Assembly (NCBI GenBank): GCA_028277885.1
Contig: JANQFK010000019.1
Location: 21,333-85,332 of the forward strand
Direction of reading: 5' to 3'
Origin: Myxococcota bacterium
GTDB taxonomy: Bacteria; Myxococcota_A; UBA9160; UBA6930
Length of the DNA: 64,000 nt
Notes under the pieces: model-generated
What the model was told of the DNA's origin: nothing
The model's database searches: none
The model's input: the letters and a program-made list of their open reading frames with translations, nothing else
Made by a program: the position numbers and the translations under genes
Part shown: positions 36,540 through 44,311 of the stretch, in pieces
How the letters are laid out: each line of letters begins with the position of its first letter
How positions within the stretch are numbered: the stretch's first letter is position 1

Positions 36540-36959
36540 TCAGCGGCGCCCGGTGCGCAGCGCCACCAGGACGGCGCCCGCGGCGAACAGCAGGGCGGCG
36601 CCCGGCTCCGGGACCGCGCCCACCGGGGGCCGCGTCGGCACCTCGATCCCGACGATCTCGTCGTTGAACTCGACGGCCGGCACCGAGACCAGGGTCACCG
36701 AGCTGCCGCTCACCGAGTTGAAGGTGGGCACCTCGACGAGCACCTCGCCCACGTCGAGGGAGGTGGAGAGCTCGAGGCCGCTCGAGGAGGTGGGAGCCTG
36801 GAACAGGAACAGGTCGACCGGCGCGTAGAAGCCGAGGTCCTGCCAGCTGCCGCCGGAGGAGAACGTCCCGATCAGCGGCGCGGACTGGGCGGCCGTGCCG
36901 AGGAAGGCGACGAAGAGAACGCAGGCTGCAATCCGGACCGCACGGGACTTGATGCGCAT
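36540..36959 (-). CDS. PEP-CTERM sorting domain protein
   Basis: 139 residues. Signal peptide (AVRIAACVLFVAFLGTAAQSA), a beta-rich mature part (GSWQDLGFYAPVDLFLFQAP, VEVPTFNSVSGSSVTLVSVP), then VPEPGAALLFAAGAVLVAL and RTGRR, the PEP-CTERM tag. GGAGGAG lies 7 bases before the ATG. Both PEP-CTERM genes share the PEPGAALLFA core, pointing to a common exosortase. The mature domain has no recognisable family. Confidence 0.83.
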   Translation of the reverse strand: MRIKSRAVRIAACVLFVAFLGTAAQSAPLIGTFSSGGSWQDLGFYAPVDLFLFQAPTSSSGLELSTSLDVGEVLVEVPTFNSVSGSSVTLVSVPAVEFNDEIVGIEVPTRPPVGAVPEPGAALLFAAGAVLVALRTGRR

Positions 36960-36965
36960 CTTCCC

Positions 36966-37007
36966 ACTCCTCCGGTTTCTCCGGGTTCTCCGGTTTCTTC
37001 CCACCCC
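36966..37007 (-). repeat. Tandem short repeat in the leader of the PEP-CTERM gene
   Basis: On the minus strand the sequence repeats ACCGGAG-like units three times (AAACCGGAG, AACCCGGAG, AAACCGGAG) between two copies of GTGGGAAG, just before the start codon. It gives several SD-like GGAG motifs in a row. Confidence 0.5.
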
Positions 37008-37015
37008 GACGGCGC

Positions 37016-38971
37016 TTAGGATGCCCCGTTGCCGGCGATCTGCCCACCCTCCGTCTGGAGCGCGACGAGCTCCCGGTAGAGTCCGTCGCTCGCCATCAGG
37101 TCCCCGTGGGAACCGATCGCCTCGACCCGGCCGTCCTCGAGGACCACGATCTTGTCCGCGTTGCGGACCGTGGCGAGGCGGTGGGCGATCACGAAGGTGG
37201 TGCGCCCGCGCAGGAGCGAGGCGACGGCCTCCTGGACGAGGCGCTCGCTCTTGGCGTCGAGGGAGCTGGTGGCCTCGTCGAAGATCAGGATCGGCGGGTT
37301 CTTGAGCAGCGCCCGGGCGATGGTGATGCGCTGGCGCTGGCCGCCGGACAGCCGCCCGCCGACCTCGCCCACCGCGGTCTCGTAGCCCTCGGGCAGGGCC
37401 TCGACGAACTCGTCCACGTAGGCGGCCCGGGCCGCGGCCTCCACCTCGGCGTCGCTCGCGTCGGGGCGCCCGTAGCGGATGTTGTCGCGGATGCTGCCCG
37501 AGAACAGGAAGGCGTCCTGGGTCACCACCGCGATCTGGTCGAGGAGCGAGTCGCGGGCGATGCGTCGCACGTCCACGCCGTCGATCTCGATGCAGCCCGA
37601 GTCGGGGTCGTAGAGGCGCAGCAGCAGGTCGGCGAGGGTCGTCTTGCCGGCGCCGGTGCGGCCCACGATGGCCACCATCTCGCCGGCCTCGACGTCGAGG
37701 GAGACGTCGCGCAGCACCGGCTCGCGCCCGTAGGAGAAGGAGACCCGGGAGATCCGCACGCCGCGGTGCACGCCGTCGATGCGCACCGCGTCGGGGGCGT
37801 CCGGCGGCTCGGGCGCGGCGTCGAGCAGCTCGAGGAAGCGCTCCGCCGAGGGCTGGGCGTCCATCAGCAGGGCCCAGCCCTTGCTCAGCTCCTTGAGGGG
37901 GCGGTAGGTGGTGGCCATCACGCCCACGAAGGCCGCCAGGCCGCCCGGCGTGAGGTTCCACAGCCCGAGCGCCACCGCGATCGCGCCGCCGATGATCACC
38001 GCGACGCCGAAGGCGTTGTTGATCCCCTCGACGAGGGTGCGGGCGAGGGCGCGGTTCTGCACCACCCGCATGCCGCGGCGGAACAGGCGCAGGTTCTCGC
38101 GCCGGAAGCCCTCGGCCTCGATGGCGTGGGCCCGGAAGGCCTTGATGACCTTGATGCCCGAGAAGATCTCGACCAGGCGCTGGGTGACGTCGCCGGCGCT
38201 CTCCTGGCGGCGCTTCGCGGTGCGTCGGATGCGGCCGCCGAAGATCGCGATCACCCCGGCCACCAGCGGCGCCATCACGAGCGTGGCCAGGGTGAGCTGC
38301 CACGAGATGGTGAGCAGCACCACGACGCCCAGGACCAGTGCGAGGGTCTCCTGGGCAAGGTCGCCGAAGAGCAGGGAGAGGACGTTGTGGGCGCGGGTCG
38401 CGTCGGCGGTGGTGCGCGCCAGGCGCTCGCCCCGGGTCATGCGCCCGTGGAAGCTGAGCGGCAGGGAGAGCAGCTTCACGCACAGCGCCTGCTGGATCTC
38501 CACCAGCACCCGGCCCATCCCCCAGGCGACCAGATAGATGTTCCCGAAGTGGGCCAGCGGGATCACCACCACGATCACGAGGGCGACCAGGATGATGTTC
38601 CAGAAGCTCTCCTGGACGCGGTCGCCGATGCGCGCGCGGGCCTGCTCCGCCTCGGCGTCCGGCGCTCCGGGCGCCGCGGTCTCGGGAGCGGGCGTCTCCG
38701 GCGCCGCGACCTCGGGCCCGGGCACCTCGGGCCCGGGCACCTCGGGCCCGGGCGCCTCGGGCCCGGGGGTGAGCCAGCCCGAGATCCAGTCGCTCGCGCC
38801 GGCCGGCTCCGCCCCGTAGGCGGGGAGCACGACCTCGTCGAGGAGGGGCTTGATCAGGTAGGCGCGCAGGGAGCGGGCGCCCGCATAGGCGGCGGAGCAC
38901 GCCACGCCCAGCGCGAGCACCACCACGAAGGGCCTCGCGAAGCCCACCAGGCGCAGGAACGTCCGCCCCAC
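37016..38971 (-). CDS. msbA: MsbA-like lipid A flippase / ABC exporter
   Basis: 651 residues: six-helix exporter domain fused to an ATPase. The ATPase has GRTGAGKTT, FLFSGSIRDNIRYG, LSGGQRQRITIARAL, LIFDEATSSLD and an IAHRLATV switch, all canonical. TTADATRAHNVLS and ISGIKVIKAF-like coupling regions fit MsbA. Between helices 1 and 2 there is a Pro/Glu insert of about 35 residues made of PGPEV repeats. GTG start, TAA stop. It precedes the PEP-CTERM genes on the same strand. Confidence 0.85.
   Translation of the reverse strand: MGRTFLRLVGFARPFVVVLALGVACSAAYAGARSLRAYLIKPLLDEVVLPAYGAEPAGASDWISGWLTPGPEAPGPEVPGPEVPGPEVAAPETPAPETAAPGAPDAEAEQARARIGDRVQESFWNIILVALVIVVVIPLAHFGNIYLVAWGMGRVLVEIQQALCVKLLSLPLSFHGRMTRGERLARTTADATRAHNVLSLLFGDLAQETLALVLGVVVLLTISWQLTLATLVMAPLVAGVIAIFGGRIRRTAKRRQESAGDVTQRLVEIFSGIKVIKAFRAHAIEAEGFRRENLRLFRRGMRVVQNRALARTLVEGINNAFGVAVIIGGAIAVALGLWNLTPGGLAAFVGVMATTYRPLKELSKGWALLMDAQPSAERFLELLDAAPEPPDAPDAVRIDGVHRGVRISRVSFSYGREPVLRDVSLDVEAGEMVAIVGRTGAGKTTLADLLLRLYDPDSGCIEIDGVDVRRIARDSLLDQIAVVTQDAFLFSGSIRDNIRYGRPDASDAEVEAAARAAYVDEFVEALPEGYETAVGEVGGRLSGGQRQRITIARALLKNPPILIFDEATSSLDAKSERLVQEAVASLLRGRTTFVIAHRLATVRNADKIVVLEDGRVEAIGSHGDLMASDGLYRELVALQTEGGQIAGNGAS
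38711..38770. repeat. 15-bp tandem minisatellite inside the msbA-like gene
   Basis: Four consecutive 15-bp units (CTCGGGCCCGGGCAC and close variants) encode PGPEV-type pentapeptides in the periplasmic loop of the ABC exporter. Unit length is a multiple of three, so copy-number change would keep the frame. Confidence 0.85.
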
Positions 38972-39185
38972 CGAGCGGGTCGGCGCGCTCAGCCGCTCCG
39001 GACGCAGCGCGATGCCGGCGGCCGGCTCCGACGATCCCGAAGGTTCCGCAGAGGCCGTGGCCCGTCCTCCCCCCGCAACCGGGCTCGCGACCGCGGCGCG
39101 CCGTCTCGGGCCCTGGTGCGTGACCCCGGGGGGTTAGCCCAACGGCCGGTCGCCGGCCATTCGGCCGGGCTCCCCGGCCGCCGGG

Positions 39186-40568
39186 TCAGCCCGCGAGCTC
39201 CGCCGCGATCGCGTCCCCCGCCTGGCAGCCGAGCAGCAGGTCGCCCTCGACCCCCAGCGCCGCCACGCCCTCCCGGGCCAGCACGTGGACCGGCGGGCGG
39301 GCGCTGCGGCGCAGCTCGGTCTCGGCGGGCCAGCCGCGCTCGGGGGCGGGCTCGGCCAGGACCGCGTCGTCGTCCCAGCGTGGACGCGGCCCGGCGGCGC
39401 TGCGCCGCAGGCTCTCGGCGCCGAAGGGCAGCAGCCCGCGCACCGCGGCCTCGATCGCGAGGGCGCCGGGCTCGAGGGCGTCGGGGTCGTCGGCCACCCG
39501 CGTGCTCGCGACCAGCTCGACGGTCTCGTCCCCCTCGGAGGGGTGCACGGCGAGCCGCACCACGGGCCCCGCCTCGGGGACCAGGATCGCCCGGCGGGCC
39601 AGGGCCTCGGGCAGGGCGTCCCGCGCGACGCGCAGCTGGAGCGCCGCCCGCCGCTCGGCCGGCGCGGGCCCGTCGAGGAAGCCCGGCACCTCGTGGTCCC
39701 AGCCGCGGAGTGCGCCGGCGAGGCGCGCGCCGGGCGCGTTCACGAGCAGCGCGCGGCCGAGCCACGCCTCGCCTCCGCGGCCCGCGATGCCCGGGTGTCC
39801 CCCCACCTCCACCATCTCGAAGGGCGTCGCGATGGCGCGGAACTCGCCGTGGAGCGCCTCGATGCGGCGGCGCAGCAGGCCGCGCAGGGTGAGGCCGCGC
39901 CGCTCGAAGAAGGCGCCGCCCTCGAGCACGGAGCCCAGCAGGCGCGCCGCCGCCTCGGGCGGCAGCGCGGCCCGGCCGAGGTTCGAGAGCGCGTCGAGCT
40001 GGGCGCGCAGCAGGGGGGCGAGCTCCGCGGGCGGGTCCGCGGCGAGGGCCGGGAGCCCGCGCAGGCGGCGACCGCCGCCGCGCGCCAGCGCGTGCCGGGC
40101 GCCGCGGCGCACCACCGACCCCTCGCGCAGCACCTCGCACTCGGCCTCCGAGGCGGCGACCAGCCCGCGCACCAGCTCGCGCGCGGTCTCGGGCTTGGCG
40201 AGGCCCCAGGCCACGAGCTCGTCGGCGGTGAGGGCGGCGCTCCCGACGTCGGGGCGCGCCTCGGGCAGCAGCACCTGGAGGGCGATCTCCTCGCCGACCA
40301 GGCTGCGCCGCTCGATCAGTGGCACGCCGAGGACGCGCAGGGCCTCGTGGACCACGCCGCCCTGGCGCGCCGCGGTGAGGAAGAAGGGCTCGCGGAGCAG
40401 CGGGGCCGTGTCGCGGGCCGCCTCCTCCTCCACCAGGGCCACGCGCAGCCCCGCCATGCCGAGGCGCACGGCCGCGGCCAGCCCCGGCAGCGCGCCGCCC
40501 AGCACGAGCACGTCCCAGCGGCGCGCGCGCAGGCCGTCCGCGCCCCGGCCGAGGGAGAGCCGCCGCAC
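39186..40568 (-). CDS. FAD/NAD(P)-binding protein of unknown substrate
   Basis: 460 residues. N-terminal dinucleotide fold DVLVLGGALPGLAAAVRLGMAG followed by the ribose-binding acidic end RVALVEEE; C-terminal LLLGCQAGDAIAAELAG resembles the final FAD-contact helix of NAD(P)-binding flavoproteins. The G-x-x-x-x-G-x-x-A spacing (GGALPGLAA) departs from classic GxGxxG, with Ala-Leu in the loop. The middle is family-poor. GTG start. Flanked by msbA-like and purM genes; role unknown. Confidence 0.65.
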   Translation of the reverse strand: MRRLSLGRGADGLRARRWDVLVLGGALPGLAAAVRLGMAGLRVALVEEEAARDTAPLLREPFFLTAARQGGVVHEALRVLGVPLIERRSLVGEEIALQVLLPEARPDVGSAALTADELVAWGLAKPETARELVRGLVAASEAECEVLREGSVVRRGARHALARGGGRRLRGLPALAADPPAELAPLLRAQLDALSNLGRAALPPEAAARLLGSVLEGGAFFERRGLTLRGLLRRRIEALHGEFRAIATPFEMVEVGGHPGIAGRGGEAWLGRALLVNAPGARLAGALRGWDHEVPGFLDGPAPAERRAALQLRVARDALPEALARRAILVPEAGPVVRLAVHPSEGDETVELVASTRVADDPDALEPGALAIEAAVRGLLPFGAESLRRSAAGPRPRWDDDAVLAEPAPERGWPAETELRRSARPPVHVLAREGVAALGVEGDLLLGCQAGDAIAAELAG

Positions 40569-40617
40569 GCGTCAGCTCCGCTTCCGTCGGAGCATCGGTC
40601 CGCGCATCGATCCGACT

Positions 40618-41706
40618 TCAGTCCGGCAGGGGGGCGTAGTGGAGCGGCGGGTCGTCGTCGGCCTTGCGCTCCACCACACCGATCCGGTAGGTGCGCTCGC
40701 CCATGCCCTGGAGCCGGTGCTGGATGTCCTCGGCGTCGTCCCGGGGCACCACCAGCACCATGCCCACGCCGCAGTTGAACACGCGCAGCATCTCGCCCTC
40801 GGGCAGCTCGGCCTGGCGCTGGAGGAAGCCGAAGATCGGCGGCCGGGGCCAGGCCGCGGGGTCGATGCGGGCGCGCACGCCCTGGGGCAGGATGCGCGGC
40901 ACGTTGCCGTCGAAGCCGCCGCCGGTCACGTGCACGATCCCGTTCAGGGAGAAGTCGCGCAGCAGGTTGAGGACCGGCTTCACGTAGATCCGCGTGGGCG
41001 CGAGGATCGCCGCCGCGATGCTGGTGTTGAGCTCCTCGGGCGCGTCGCGCAGGTCGAAGCGCCCGGCCTCCACGCCCTCGTCGACGATGCGGCGCACCAG
41101 CGCGAAGCCGTTGCTGTGCAGCCCGTTCGAGGAGAGGCCGAGCAGCACGTCGCCCTCCCGGATCCCCGAGCCGTCGATCACGCGGTCGCGCTCCACCACG
41201 CCCACGCCGAAGCCCACCAGCTCGACCTCGCCCTTCGGGTAGACGCCGGGCATGGTGGCGGTCTCGCCGCCCAGCAGCGCGCAGCCCGCGCGGCGGCAGC
41301 CCTCGGCCACGCCGCGCACCGCCTCGGCGGCGATCTCGTCGTCGAGCTCGCCCATGGCGAGGTAGTCGAGGAAGACCAGCGGCTCGGCGCCCTGCACGAC
41401 CAGGTCGTTCACCACCATGGCGACGCAGTCGATGCCGATGGTGTCGTAGCGGGCCACGCGGGCGGCGAGCTTGAGCTTGGTCCCGACCCCGTCGGCGCCG
41501 GCCACGAAGATCGGCTCGCGGTAGCGCTCGGGCGCCTTGAACAGGCCCGCGAAGCCGCCGATGGAGGAGAGCACCTCGGGCCGGAAGGTGCCGCGAGCGA
41601 TCTCCTTCACCTGATCGACGAAGGCCTCGTCGTGGTCCAGGTCGACGCCGGCGCGCGCGTAGAGCGGCGCGCTGGGCGGGCGGGGGTCGCGGTCGCGCGG
41701 CGTCAC
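40618..41706 (-). CDS. purM: Phosphoribosylformylglycinamidine cyclo-ligase (AIR synthetase)
   Basis: 362 residues. PurM signatures: LYARAGVDLDHDEAFVDQ, FVAGADGVGTKLKLA, IDCVAMVVNDLVVQGAEPL, GGETATMPGVY and HVTGGGFDGNVPRIL. It makes AIR from FGAM in purine synthesis; purN is not adjacent. The GTG start lies 6 bases after the -10 box of a good promoter, so the mRNA is probably leaderless. Confidence 0.95.
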   Translation of the reverse strand: MTPRDRDPRPPSAPLYARAGVDLDHDEAFVDQVKEIARGTFRPEVLSSIGGFAGLFKAPERYREPIFVAGADGVGTKLKLAARVARYDTIGIDCVAMVVNDLVVQGAEPLVFLDYLAMGELDDEIAAEAVRGVAEGCRRAGCALLGGETATMPGVYPKGEVELVGFGVGVVERDRVIDGSGIREGDVLLGLSSNGLHSNGFALVRRIVDEGVEAGRFDLRDAPEELNTSIAAAILAPTRIYVKPVLNLLRDFSLNGIVHVTGGGFDGNVPRILPQGVRARIDPAAWPRPPIFGFLQRQAELPEGEMLRVFNCGVGMVLVVPRDDAEDIQHRLQGMGERTYRIGVVERKADDDPPLHYAPLPD

Positions 41707-41712
41707 GTTCCT

Positions 41713-41741
41713 GAAATAGACAGGGCCGGCACGGCTGTCAA
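41713..41741 (-). promoter_or_regulatory. sigma70-type promoter of purM
   Basis: On the minus strand: TTGACA (perfect -35), 17-base spacer, TATTTC. Predicted start falls at about 41706, the first base of the purM GTG. Confidence 0.6.
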
Positions 41742-41761
41742 TTCTCCCTCCGGGCGCGTGC

Positions 41762-41767
41762 TAGAGT
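41762..41767 (+). promoter_or_regulatory. -10 element for the GT2 gene (leaderless type)
   Basis: TAGAGT, exactly 7 bases before the GTG of the glycosyltransferase. No clear -35. Confidence 0.35.
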
Positions 41768-41774
41768 CCTCGGC

Positions 41775-42461
41775 GTGCAGATCGCGGTCGTGATCCCCGC
41801 ACTCGACGAAGTCGACCGCATCCAAGACGCCATCGAGAGTGCCCGGGCGCCCGACGTGGAGATCGTGGTGGTGGACGGCGGCAGCCGGGACGGAACCCCG
41901 GAGAAGGCCCGGGCGGGCGGCGCTCGCGTGGTGGAGAGCGTCCGGGGCCGGGCGCGCCAGCTGGCCGCCGGGGCCGCCGCGACGAGCGCCGAGGCGCTGC
42001 TGTTCCTGCACGCCGACACGCGGCTGCCGGCGGGCTGGGCGCCGGCGGTGGCGGGCGCCCTGGCGGACCCGCGGGTGGCGGGCGGCGCCTTCGGCTTCCG
42101 CTTCGAGCGCGAGGAGGAGGGCCGCGGCCCCGGGCCCTGGCTGCGCTTCGTCGAGTGGGGGGTCGGGGTGCGGCTCGCCCTGGCGCGGCTCCCCTACGGC
42201 GACCAGGCGCTCTTCGTGAGGCGGGCGGCGCTCGACGCCATGGGCGGCGTCCCCCAGGCCCCCATCATGGAGGACCTCGACCTGGTGCGCGGCATCCGGG
42301 CGGCGGGGCGCCTCGCGATCCTGCCCCTGGCGGTGCGCACCTCGGCGCGTCGCTACCGCGCTCGCGGGCCCGCGCGCATCGGGTTCCGCAACGCCGTGGC
42401 GCTGGTGGCCTGGTACCTGGGCATCGACCGCGAGCGCGTCGCCTCCTGGTACCACCGATGA
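41775..42461 (+). CDS. GT2 glycosyltransferase (TIGR04283-like)
   Basis: 228 residues, one GT-A domain: IAVVIPALDEVDRIQDAI, EIVVVDGGSRDGTPE, GRARQLAAGAAATSAEALLF and LHADTRLPAGW (the metal-binding DxD-like DT), then PYGDQALFVRR and PIMEDLDLVRGIR (acid/base region). This layout matches the TIGR04283 family, often found with transporters. Acceptor unknown. Its stop overlaps the first exporter subunit. Confidence 0.85.
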   Translation: MQIAVVIPALDEVDRIQDAIESARAPDVEIVVVDGGSRDGTPEKARAGGARVVESVRGRARQLAAGAAATSAEALLFLHADTRLPAGWAPAVAGALADPRVAGGAFGFRFEREEEGRGPGPWLRFVEWGVGVRLALARLPYGDQALFVRRAALDAMGGVPQAPIMEDLDLVRGIRAAGRLAILPLAVRTSARRYRARGPARIGFRNAVALVAWYLGIDRERVASWYHR

Positions 42462-44311
42462 GCGCCGGCTCCCCGGCCGCCGACCCCGCGTCCGACCCCG
42501 GGACCGACCCCGCCCAGGCCGCGAGCGAGGACGCCCTGCGCTCGCGGCGCGTCGCCTTCCGCCGCCTGGGCGGCTACCTGCTGCGCAACCGCAGCCGCTA
42601 CGCGTTCGGCCTGGTCACCACCCTGGCCTACGCGGCCAGCTCCGTCGCGATCCCCCTGCTCGTGGCCTGGTGCGTGCGCTCCCTGCTGGAGGGGCTGCCG
42701 TCCGGCGAGGTGGCGCGCCGGGCCGCGATCCTCGCCGCCGCCACCGCGGCCCGGGCCGGCCTGCGCTTCCTCTCGCGCACGCGCCTGTTCTACGCCGCCC
42801 GGGAGATCGAGTACCAGCTCCGCAACGATCTCTTCGCCCACCTGCAGCGGCTGCCCCAGTCCTTCTACGCGAGCTGGCGCACCGGCGACCTGATGAGCCG
42901 CTGCGTGAACGACCTGAACTCGCTGCGCCTGCTGCTCGGCCCGGGCCTGCTGGCGGTGATCCAGAACCCGCCCCTCTACCTGGGCGTGCTCGGCGCCATG
43001 TTCGCCATCAACGCCAAGCTCGCGCTGCTCGTGCTGGCCCCGTACCCGCTCTTCATCCTGGTGGCGCGGGGCTTCGGGCGGCACATGCACGTCGCCAACG
43101 TGGAGGTCCAGGAGGGCCTGGCGGACCTGTCGAGCCAGCTCCAGGAGACGGTCTCGGGCATCTCGGTGGTGAAGGCCTACGCGATGGAGGACACCACGCG
43201 CAAGCGCTTCGAGGCCGCGAGCGACGCGCTCTACCGCCGCCACGTCCGCCTGGCCCGGGTGAGCAGCGCCATGCCGGCCATCGTGAGCCTGCTGCCGGCC
43301 CTGGCGATGTGGGTCGTGTTCCTCGTCGGCGGGCGGCTGGTGGTCGGCGGCGAGATGACCGTGGACCGCTTCTTCGCCTTCGCGATGTACGTCTACGAGC
43401 TCACCTTCCCGACCTTCATCATGGGCTGGGTGTTCGCCCTCTGGCAGCGGGGCGGCGCCGCCATGCAACGCATCGACGAGATCCTCTCCACCGCGCCCTC
43501 CATCGCCGACCACGACAGCGCCGACGTGGACGCCCTGCGCGGCGAGATCGAGTTCCGGAAGCTCACCTTCCGCTACCCCGGCGCGGAGCGGGAGCCGGCC
43601 CTGCGCGACGTCGACCTGCACGTCCCCGCCGGCAGCGTGCTCGGCGTGGTGGGGCCCGTGGGCTCGGGCAAGACCAGCCTGGCCTCCCTGGTGCCGCGGC
43701 TCTACGAGGTCGAGGACGGCAGCGTGTTCCTCGACGGCGTGGACGTGAACCGCATCCCGCTCCAGGTGCTGCGCTCGAACATCGCCATGGTGCCCCAGGA
43801 CTCCTTCCTGTTCTCCATGAGCCTGGCCGAGAACGTCGCCTACGGGCTGCCCGAGGCGGACCCGGCGCGGGTGGCCGCCGCGGCCCAGCGCGCCCAGCTC
43901 GCCAAGGACGTGGACCAGCTGCCCCACGGCTTCGACACCGTGGTGGGGGAGCGCGGGGTGATGCTCTCCGGCGGCCAGCGCCAGCGCACCGCCCTGGCCC
44001 GGGCCCTGGCCCTGGATCCGTCGATCCTGATCCTGGACGACACGCTCTCGGCGGTGGACGCCCAGACCGAGGCCGCCATCCAGCACGAGCTGGCGCGGGT
44101 CTTCGAGGGGCGCACCGTGGTCCTCATCGCGAGCCGGGTCTCCACGGTGCGCGATGCCGACCACATCGTGGTGCTCGACGAGGGCCGCATCGTGGAGCAG
44201 GGCGACCACGAGGCCCTGCTGGCCCGGGGCGGGCTCTACGCCCGCCTGGCCCGGGAGCAGGCCCTCGAGGACGAGCTCGAGGAGCTCGACGTCGCCGAGG
44301 GGGTGGGATGA
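42458..44311 (+). CDS. ABC exporter half-transporter, degenerate ATP site subunit
   Basis: 617 residues: six-helix domain plus ATPase, closest in layout to MdlA/TM287-type subunits. Walker A GPVGSGKTS and signature LSGGQ (503-507) are intact, but the catalytic glutamate after Walker B is Asp (D527-D528 in ILILDDTLSAVD) and the H-loop histidine is Ser (S559 in IASRVSTV). It should therefore bind but not efficiently hydrolyse ATP at its own site. It overlaps the next exporter gene by ATGA, and the two should form a heterodimer. Substrate unknown. Confidence 0.9.
   Translation: MSAGSPAADPASDPGTDPAQAASEDALRSRRVAFRRLGGYLLRNRSRYAFGLVTTLAYAASSVAIPLLVAWCVRSLLEGLPSGEVARRAAILAAATAARAGLRFLSRTRLFYAAREIEYQLRNDLFAHLQRLPQSFYASWRTGDLMSRCVNDLNSLRLLLGPGLLAVIQNPPLYLGVLGAMFAINAKLALLVLAPYPLFILVARGFGRHMHVANVEVQEGLADLSSQLQETVSGISVVKAYAMEDTTRKRFEAASDALYRRHVRLARVSSAMPAIVSLLPALAMWVVFLVGGRLVVGGEMTVDRFFAFAMYVYELTFPTFIMGWVFALWQRGGAAMQRIDEILSTAPSIADHDSADVDALRGEIEFRKLTFRYPGAEREPALRDVDLHVPAGSVLGVVGPVGSGKTSLASLVPRLYEVEDGSVFLDGVDVNRIPLQVLRSNIAMVPQDSFLFSMSLAENVAYGLPEADPARVAAAAQRAQLAKDVDQLPHGFDTVVGERGVMLSGGQRQRTALARALALDPSILILDDTLSAVDAQTEAAIQHELARVFEGRTVVLIASRVSTVRDADHIVVLDEGRIVEQGDHEALLARGGLYARLAREQALEDELEELDVAEGVG

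Noticed and set aside
38711..38770. Possible CRISPR-like array
   Set aside because: Units are 15 bp with no spacers and are in frame within a coding gene.
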